Assembly (NCBI GenBank): GCA_016874005.1
Contig: VGVQ01000007.1
Coordinates: 1-64,000, forward strand
Reading direction: 5' to 3'
Length of the DNA: 64,000 nt
DNA from: Gemmatimonadota bacterium
Lineage (GTDB): Bacteria > Gemmatimonadota > Gemmatimonadetes > Gemmatimonadales > GWC2-71-9
The position numbers and the translations under genes were made by a program. Positions 59,491 to 64,000 of the stretch are shown here, one piece after another; positions within the stretch are counted from its first letter, which is position 1, and the number at the start of each line of letters is the position of its first letter. A model generated the notes under the pieces. It searched no databases and had not been told where the DNA came from. It saw only the letters and a list, made by a program, of their open reading frames with translations.

Positions 59491-60200
59491 TGCGACTCTA
59501 CTCCGAATTCGCCCAGTGGTGGCCGCTGCTTTCCCCGCCGAGCCATTACCCCGAGGAGGCGGCCCACCTGCTCAGCCTGCTGCCGCCGCCCGACGGCAGT
59601 CGCCCGACCCTCCTCGAGCTGGGTTCGGGCGGTGGCAGCCTCGCCCATCACCTCCGGTCGCGATACCGGCTCACGTTGACCGATCTATCGCCCGAGATGT
59701 CGGCCGTCAGCCGAGCGGTCAATCCCGAGGTCGAACACCTGGCCGGGGACATGCGAACCCTTCGGCTCGACCGGCAGTTCGACGTGGTCCTGATCCACGA
59801 CGCCATCGGCTACATGCTCGATCGAGGGGCACTCGACGCCGCGATCGGTAACGCGGCCCGGCATTGCCGGCCCGGGGGCACGGTTGTGGTGCTTCCGGAC
59901 GAAACCAAAGAGACCTTCGAGCCGGGTACCGAGTCTGGCGGCGAGGATGTCGAGGACGGGCGAGGCCTTCGCTACCTCGAATGGTGCTGGGATCCGGACC
60001 CATCGGACACCGAATACCGTGTCGCCTACGCGCTGGTGTATCGGGAGGCGGACGGGACGGTCCGCCACGGGTTCGATCTCCAGCGACACGGGTTGTTCTC
60101 CAAGGCCGAATGGGACGCGACCTTTGCCGCCAACGCCCTGGCGGTTCGCTCGGTGATCGACCCCTGGGACCGCATGGTGTTCGTCGGGACCAAACCGTGA
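59490..60200 (+). CDS. class I SAM-dependent methyltransferase
   Basis: The 236-residue protein starts at ATG 59490 (TGATG overlap). Motif I is LLELGSGGGSLAHHL, motif II LTLTDLSPEM, and the post-II region FDVVLIHDAIGYML. The active-site loop VVVLPDETKETF differs from NPPY-type nucleic-acid enzymes. A C-terminal beta meander (YALVYREADGTVRHGFDLQRHGLF) completes the fold. A small-molecule substrate is likely. It is the third gene after the DJ-1-type and MazG genes, and is convergent with rsgA. Confidence 0.86.
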   Translation: MRLYSEFAQWWPLLSPPSHYPEEAAHLLSLLPPPDGSRPTLLELGSGGGSLAHHLRSRYRLTLTDLSPEMSAVSRAVNPEVEHLAGDMRTLRLDRQFDVVLIHDAIGYMLDRGALDAAIGNAARHCRPGGTVVVLPDETKETFEPGTESGGEDVEDGRGLRYLEWCWDPDPSDTEYRVAYALVYREADGTVRHGFDLQRHGLFSKAEWDATFAANALAVRSVIDPWDRMVFVGTKP

Positions 60201-60206
60201 GCCGCG

Positions 60207-61106
60207 CTACTCCCACTTCCGAGGCGAGGAGGTGAGTTCCTTCAGAAGGATCCGGTAGCCGTCGTAACGGGAGGGCTCGACCCGACCCACCTCGACGGCA
60301 AGCCGCACCGCACAGCCGGGTTCGGCGAGGTGCTGGCAGTCCGGAAATCGGCAGCGGTCGACCAGCGGGCGGAACTCGGGAAAACACCGGGCCAGCTCCC
60401 GCGGCTCGATTCCCCAGAGCCCAACGTCGCTGAAGCCGGGCGTGTCGACGAGGTAGCCGCCACGCTCCAGCGGCACCATCACGGCCGTGACGGTGGTGTT
60501 CTTGCCCCGCTGGATCTTGGCCGAGATCTCGCCGGTGCGCTGCGGCAAGCCGGGCTGGATCCGATTCAAGAGGCTCGATTTCCCGACACCCGAGGGCCCG
60601 GTCAGCAGGGTGACATGGCTGCCGATCTCCCGCGCCAGCTCGTCGACCCCCTCGCCGGTCCGGACGCTCACCGGCCATACCGGATAGCCCGCCGAGCGGA
60701 AGCGGTGGCTCAGGTCGGCGTGGCTGATGAGGTCGATCTTGGTGATCACGATCCCGGCCGGGATGTCGTTGGCTTCGGCGATGACCAGCAGCCGGTCGAT
60801 CAGGCCGAGGTTCGGCTTGGGGCTCGCCACCGAGGCGAGGACCAGGACCCGGTCCAGATTGGCCGCCACGGGCCGGGCCCCTCGGCGATTGGGACTGCGC
60901 CGCTCCAGCACGTTTCGGCGCGGTTCGATCGCCACGATACCGGCCACGCCATCGGGCCGGTCCAGGGTGACCCGGTCGCCGACGACGACTCGGTCGCGAT
61001 CTTCCTGCTTGGCCTTGCCGCGGAGGACGGCGTTGAGAACGCCGGTGGCCGTCGCGACCCGGTAGCTCGACCCCGAGCGGGCCAACACCAAACCGCGGCG
61101 GGCCAC
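60207..61106 (-). CDS. rsgA: small ribosomal subunit biogenesis GTPase RsgA
   Basis: The 299-residue protein begins at GTG 61106, 2 nt after the preceding stop, with GAGGG 8 nt upstream. It has an N-terminal OB-fold, then a circularly permuted GTPase. The order is G4 (VITKIDLIS), G1 (GPSGVGKSSLLNRI), G2 (KNTTVTAVMV) and G3 (VDTPGFSDVG). The C-terminal zinc finger is CRFPDCQHLAEPGCAV. The enzyme binds the 30S subunit late in assembly and checks the decoding centre. All motifs are intact and the length is standard. The GTG follows directly on the preceding gene's TAA, so both are cotranscribed. Confidence 0.95.
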   Translation of the reverse strand: MARRGLVLARSGSSYRVATATGVLNAVLRGKAKQEDRDRVVVGDRVTLDRPDGVAGIVAIEPRRNVLERRSPNRRGARPVAANLDRVLVLASVASPKPNLGLIDRLLVIAEANDIPAGIVITKIDLISHADLSHRFRSAGYPVWPVSVRTGEGVDELAREIGSHVTLLTGPSGVGKSSLLNRIQPGLPQRTGEISAKIQRGKNTTVTAVMVPLERGGYLVDTPGFSDVGLWGIEPRELARCFPEFRPLVDRCRFPDCQHLAEPGCAVRLAVEVGRVEPSRYDGYRILLKELTSSPRKWE

Positions 61107-61107
61107 C

Positions 61108-61395
61108 TTACCAGCCCTCGGGTCGGGCGCGGATGGCCTCGTCCAGCGCCGCCTTGACGTCGAACAGCGACAGCGCCCCGAGCCGGGCCTCCGCCTCCGC
61201 TGCCGTCGCCCCGAACGCCAGGTACGGCGTTTCGACGTGGCCGATGGGGTGGGCTCCGGCGGCGTCCCAACGGATGAACAACAGGGCAGCGCCGAAACGG
61301 CCCTCGCGGTCCGGCTCTTCGGCCACATAGGGCGCGCAGGAGTAGGCGTGGCCGTCGACCCCGCCGAACGCCGCGGCCCGGTCGTGCTTGGCCAT
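61108..61395 (-). CDS. hypothetical 95-residue protein
   Basis: ATG 61395 with GGAGG 4 nt upstream gives 95 residues (MAKHDRAAAFGGVDGHAYSCAPYV). The frame is open far upstream, but that part is a shadow. Motifs such as GRFGAALLFIRWDAAGAHPIGHVET and ARLGALSLFDVKAALDEAI look like a small alpha-beta domain of unknown family. There is no signal or membrane segment, and one Cys. A sigma-70-like promoter lies 71 nt or more upstream (61473-61500). It is probably cotranscribed with rsgA. Confidence 0.66.
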   Translation of the reverse strand: MAKHDRAAAFGGVDGHAYSCAPYVAEEPDREGRFGAALLFIRWDAAGAHPIGHVETPYLAFGATAAEAEARLGALSLFDVKAALDEAIRARPEGW

Positions 61396-61472
61396 ATAGC
61401 CTCCGAGGGTCAGGTCCCGAGGCGCGACCACGTCGATACCTTCACCCGGTAGCCCATGGTAACTCGTTGCAT

Positions 61473-61500
61473 AGTATAAGTTTAATCGATCTGTTGTCGA
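61473..61500 (-). promoter_or_regulatory. sigma-70-like promoter for the small gene and rsgA
   Basis: On the minus strand TCGACA (61500-61495) and TATACT (61478-61473) are separated by 16 nt, each differing from consensus at one position. The local AT-rich stretch stands out in this GC-rich DNA. It lies at the 3' end of the truncated histidine kinase sequence. Confidence 0.55.
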
Positions 61501-61777
61501 GGCAGCGTGAGCCGAGCCTCGGAGCCGACCCGGTCCGTCCGGTTGGCCAGGGTCAGAAACCCGTTGTGCGCCTCGGCAACCTGCCGACACAATACGAGCC
61601 CGATCCCCGATCCGTTGGGTTTGGTGGTGTAAAATGGCACGAAGAGGTTGGTGGTCGAGGAAAGGCCTGGACCCTCGTCTCTGACCACCACCTCGACGGT
61701 GGCCTGGTGATCGGACCATCCGATCGACACGGCGCCGGCACCGGCCTCGAGGGTTGCCTCGACCGCGTTCTTGACGC
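61482..61777 (-). pseudogene. histidine kinase C-terminal ATPase fragment
   Basis: The minus-strand frame contains the second half of a HATPase_c domain: N-box VKNAVEATLEAG, G1 box VVRDEGPGLS, FVPFYTTKPNGSGIGLVLCRQ and the ending GSEARLTLPRQQ. Upstream of the N-box, homology stops abruptly at about 61777 where a plus-strand LuxR-type helix-turn-helix begins. The dimerisation domain and sensor are missing, so the kinase is inactive. The remnant has no own start. Confidence 0.65.
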
Positions 61778-61968
61778 CGCAGGAGCGGCGGATCGTGGCG
61801 CTGGTGGCCGACGGACTGACCAACAAGGAAATCGCCGCCGCCCTGGAAATCTCTCCGAAAACGGTCAAGAACTACCTCTACCACATCTTCGAGAAGCTCG
61901 GGATCCAGCGCCGATCGCAGGCCGCGGCCCTTCACGCCAAGCGGCAGCTGCGCCAGGTTCAGGAGTAG
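61771..61968 (+). pseudogene. LuxR-type DNA-binding domain fragment of a response regulator
   Basis: From TTG 61771 the plus strand encodes TPQERRIVALVADGLTNKEIAAALEISPKTVKNYLYHIFEKLGI, a NarL/LuxR helix-turn-helix, followed by a normal C-terminus and a stop at 61968. No receiver domain precedes it; instead the sequence changes to the kinase remnant on the other strand. The fragment is probably the 3' half of a divergent response regulator gene. It overlaps the FadJ-like stop by 10 nt. A functional stand-alone DNA-binding protein is conceivable but has no RBS. Confidence 0.62.
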
Positions 61969-64000
61969 TATCGCGACCCACCTCGGGCGTGCTCGAGGAG
62001 TGCCTCCGCCGGGGCGAACCGAGGCCCCAGTCTCGCCGTGAGGCCCTCGAGCCTCGCGACGATCCGATCGGCACCTTCCTGGTCGATCATTCGGAGCGGC
62101 CCACCGCGGAACGGCGGGAACCCGATTCCGAACACGGCGCCGATATCTCCGTCGCGGGGACAACGGATCACCCCTTCGGCGTGAGCGCGGGCCGCCTCGT
62201 TCAAGAGGACGGAGACCAGACGCTCGGCGAGCCCGCCTGGCTCCACCGCGGCGAGCGGCTTGACCCCGATGAGCCGGTAGACCGCGGGGTCGGGATCAGC
62301 CTTCTTCCCATCGCGGTAGAGATAGAAACCCGAGCCCGTCTTCCGGCCGAATCGCTTGGCGGCGAGGAGGGTTTCGACAGCCGGCGACGAGGCCAAGCGG
62401 TCGCCGAAAGCCTCCCGCATCACCCCTCCTCCCTTGGCGGCGACATCGAGTCCAACCTCGTCCAGCAGAGCCAGGGGACCGACGGGAAACCCGAAGCGGA
62501 CCATGGCCCGGTCGATTACCTCGATCGGAACACCCTCAGCGAGGAGATGGCCGGCCTCGACGATATAGGGCGCCAGGATTCGATTGACCCAGAAACCGGG
62601 GCGGTCCCCCACGACGATCACGGTCTTGCCCAGCCGCCGGCCGAATCGGACGGCCGTGGCAATGGCCTCGGGGTCGGTTGGCGCCGCCGGAATCACCTCG
62701 AGGAGCGGCATCCGGTCGACCGGCGAGAAGAAGTGCATCCCGAGCACCCGCTCCGGATGGCGGGCGGCCTCGGCGATCCGAGCGATCGGAATGGTCGAAG
62801 TATTGCTGGCGATCACCGTCCCCGATGGCACGACCGACTCCAGCTCAGCGACGACCTGGCGTTTGACCGAGAGATCCTCGAACACGGCTTCGATTACCAG
62901 ATCGGCGGCGGAAAACCCGGCATAGTCGGTCCCGCCGGAGACCAGCGCGGCGATCCGCTCGTACTCGAACTTCGAGATTCGCCGGCGGCCGAGCTGTGCT
63001 CTTGGGATTGCCAGCGCCGCCATGATGCCCTTCCCGACTCGTGCCAGGTCGGCGTCCTTGAGACGGACCTCCGCCTTGGCCGTCCCGATCGCGGTTCCCG
63101 CGATGCCGGCACCCATGAACCCCGCCCCGACGACGCCGAGGCGGCTGACCTCGCGCGCGGCCGTCCCGGCCGGCACGCCGTCGTCTTTCTTGAGGGCGTT
63201 GGTGGCAAAGAAGATCCCGACCAACTCCCGGGAGACCGGCGACACCGCGAGGGCGCCGAACGCCTTCGCCTCAGCGGCCAGTCCTGCCGCCATGCCTCGC
63301 TCCATGCTGGTCGCGACCACCTCGATCGCCGCGAGCGGTGCGGGATAGTGCCCCTGGGTCTTGGCGAGCACCTGCCGCCGAGCCATTCGGTACACCAGCA
63401 GGCGCCCTGGCAGTGACCGATCGAGCAGGGCCCCGGCGAGGCCGCCCCGCCGCCGGCCTCGAATCGCCTCGCCCGCCGCGAGTCGCTTGGCCGCCCGGAA
63501 GGCGGTTTCGAGCAGGATGCTCTCCGGCACCAGTTCGTCGACCAACCCGAGCGTAAACGCCTTGGCGGCCCGCTCGCTCTTGCCCGCCAGGATGAGATCG
63601 AGCGCGGCCCGCAGCCCGATCAACCGGGGCAGTCGGCTGCAGCCCCCCGCCCCGGGAATGATCCCGAGTTGCACCTCCGGCAATCCGAGCTGGGTCTTGG
63701 GATGGTCGCTGGCGACCCAGTAGCGGCAAGCCAGGGCCAGTTCGAGGCCGAGCCCGAGACAGGTGCCGTGGATCGCCACGACCACCGGCTTGGCGAACCC
63801 GGCCACGCCGTCGAGAAAGGCGTGGCCCTGGCGGCTGGCTGCCTCGGCCTCGGCCGCGCTGGTGAAGGCGACGAAGGCGTTGATGTCGGCGCCCGCGACG
63901 AAGCTGTCGGGCTTGCCCGAGCGGAGGACCACGGCCTCGACCCCGGCCTCGGAACGGAGCTCATCGAGCACCGCCTGCAATTCGGCCGCCGCGCCCGGAC
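61959..64000 (-). CDS. 3-hydroxyacyl-CoA dehydrogenase/enoyl-CoA hydratase (FadJ/FadB-like), 5' end outside window
   Basis: The frame is open to the window edge and therefore lacks its N-terminus; about 680 residues are visible. The enoyl-CoA hydratase part contains DSFVAGADINAFV and PEVQLGIIPGAGGCSRLPRLIG, with both acid positions (EVQLGIIPGAGG). The NAD-binding domain follows with GVVGAGFMGAGIAGTAI, NTSTIPIARIAE and ERVLGMHFFSPVDRMPLLEVI. A dehydrogenase domain comes last, ending near RGGSRYYS. It catalyses hydration and oxidation in beta-oxidation. The thiolase partner is not in the window. Confidence 0.93.
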   Translation of the reverse strand, partial: PGAAAELQAVLDELRSEAGVEAVVLRSGKPDSFVAGADINAFVAFTSAAEAEAASRQGHAFLDGVAGFAKPVVVAIHGTCLGLGLELALACRYWVASDHPKTQLGLPEVQLGIIPGAGGCSRLPRLIGLRAALDLILAGKSERAAKAFTLGLVDELVPESILLETAFRAAKRLAAGEAIRGRRRGGLAGALLDRSLPGRLLVYRMARRQVLAKTQGHYPAPLAAIEVVATSMERGMAAGLAAEAKAFGALAVSPVSRELVGIFFATNALKKDDGVPAGTAAREVSRLGVVGAGFMGAGIAGTAIGTAKAEVRLKDADLARVGKGIMAALAIPRAQLGRRRISKFEYERIAALVSGGTDYAGFSAADLVIEAVFEDLSVKRQVVAELESVVPSGTVIASNTSTIPIARIAEAARHPERVLGMHFFSPVDRMPLLEVIPAAPTDPEAIATAVRFGRRLGKTVIVVGDRPGFWVNRILAPYIVEAGHLLAEGVPIEVIDRAMVRFGFPVGPLALLDEVGLDVAAKGGGVMREAFGDRLASSPAVETLLAAKRFGRKTGSGFYLYRDGKKADPDPAVYRLIGVKPLAAVEPGGLAERLVSVLLNEAARAHAEGVIRCPRDGDIGAVFGIGFPPFRGGPLRMIDQEGADRIVARLEGLTARLGPRFAPAEALLEHARGGSRYYS

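Overview
The window is high-GC DNA whose gene content suggests a Gemmatimonadota-like (or related soil/sediment) bacterium. The clues are an ADOP-type MacB permease, three exported S9 dipeptidyl-peptidase-like enzymes, a PQQ-dehydrogenase-like quinoprotein, several secreted or lipoprotein hydrolases, and a Ser/Thr kinase of the soil-bacterial type. The taxonomic call is an inference. Genes are dense on both strands, with many 1-4 nt overlaps. No tRNA, rRNA, CRISPR array or complete insertion sequence was seen.

Layout. 1-8.6 kb: an IS630-type transposase fragment at the edge, an ADOP permease, a lytic transglycosylase with an MFS exporter, gluQ and an exported propeller protein. 8.6-16.5 kb (minus): an EF-G paralogue, udk, two S9 peptidases and a pirin. 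16.5-21.4 kb (plus): an unexplained 660-nt stretch, a ParB-like protein, an MHS-type transporter, a 4-coumarate-CoA-ligase-like enzyme and a thioredoxin-fold selenoprotein. 21.4-30 kb (minus): DinB, PLP lyase, S9 peptidase, serine hydrolase, DEAH helicase, DinB and an exported RidA. 30-35.5 kb: two small secreted proteins, each with a sigma-54-like promoter and a matching upstream palindrome, flank a prolyl iminopeptidase, cysDN and a thioredoxin-like lipoprotein. 35.5-38.2 kb: an MFS gene between two internally deleted lipid-metabolism genes, then queD and a pterin dehydratase. 38.2-45.2 kb: pfkA with an upstream SelW-like selenoprotein, an outer-membrane-like protein, a quinoprotein and hydrolases. 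45.2-53.1 kb: a TrmB-like regulator, a GGDEF protein, lon, a Ser/Thr kinase and a methyltransferase. 53.1-64 kb: aminopeptidase P, GNAT, a fused 2-oxoacid dehydrogenase E1, small genes, rsgA, a two-component-system remnant, and a FadJ-like protein running off the edge.

The strongest observations are two selenoprotein genes with in-frame UGA codons and downstream bacterial SECIS-like hairpins (21034-21381 plus; 39454-39672 minus). Ordinary gene calling truncates the first and misses the second. Next is a putative sigma-54 regulon: two loci share a GTGTCC-N8-GGACAC palindrome, a -24/-12 promoter and a secreted charged protein. A third theme is gene decay by internal deletion: acyl-CoA dehydrogenase, acyl-CoA synthetase, and a histidine kinase/response regulator pair joined at a breakpoint.

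Functionally the segment fits a heterotrophic cell that digests exported peptides (S9 enzymes, aminopeptidase P, prolyl iminopeptidase), oxidises branched-chain and fatty acids (E1 fusion, FadJ-like, CoA ligase), assimilates sulfate, and uses selenium in redox proteins. No Sec-incorporation genes (selA, selB, selC, selD) lie in the window.
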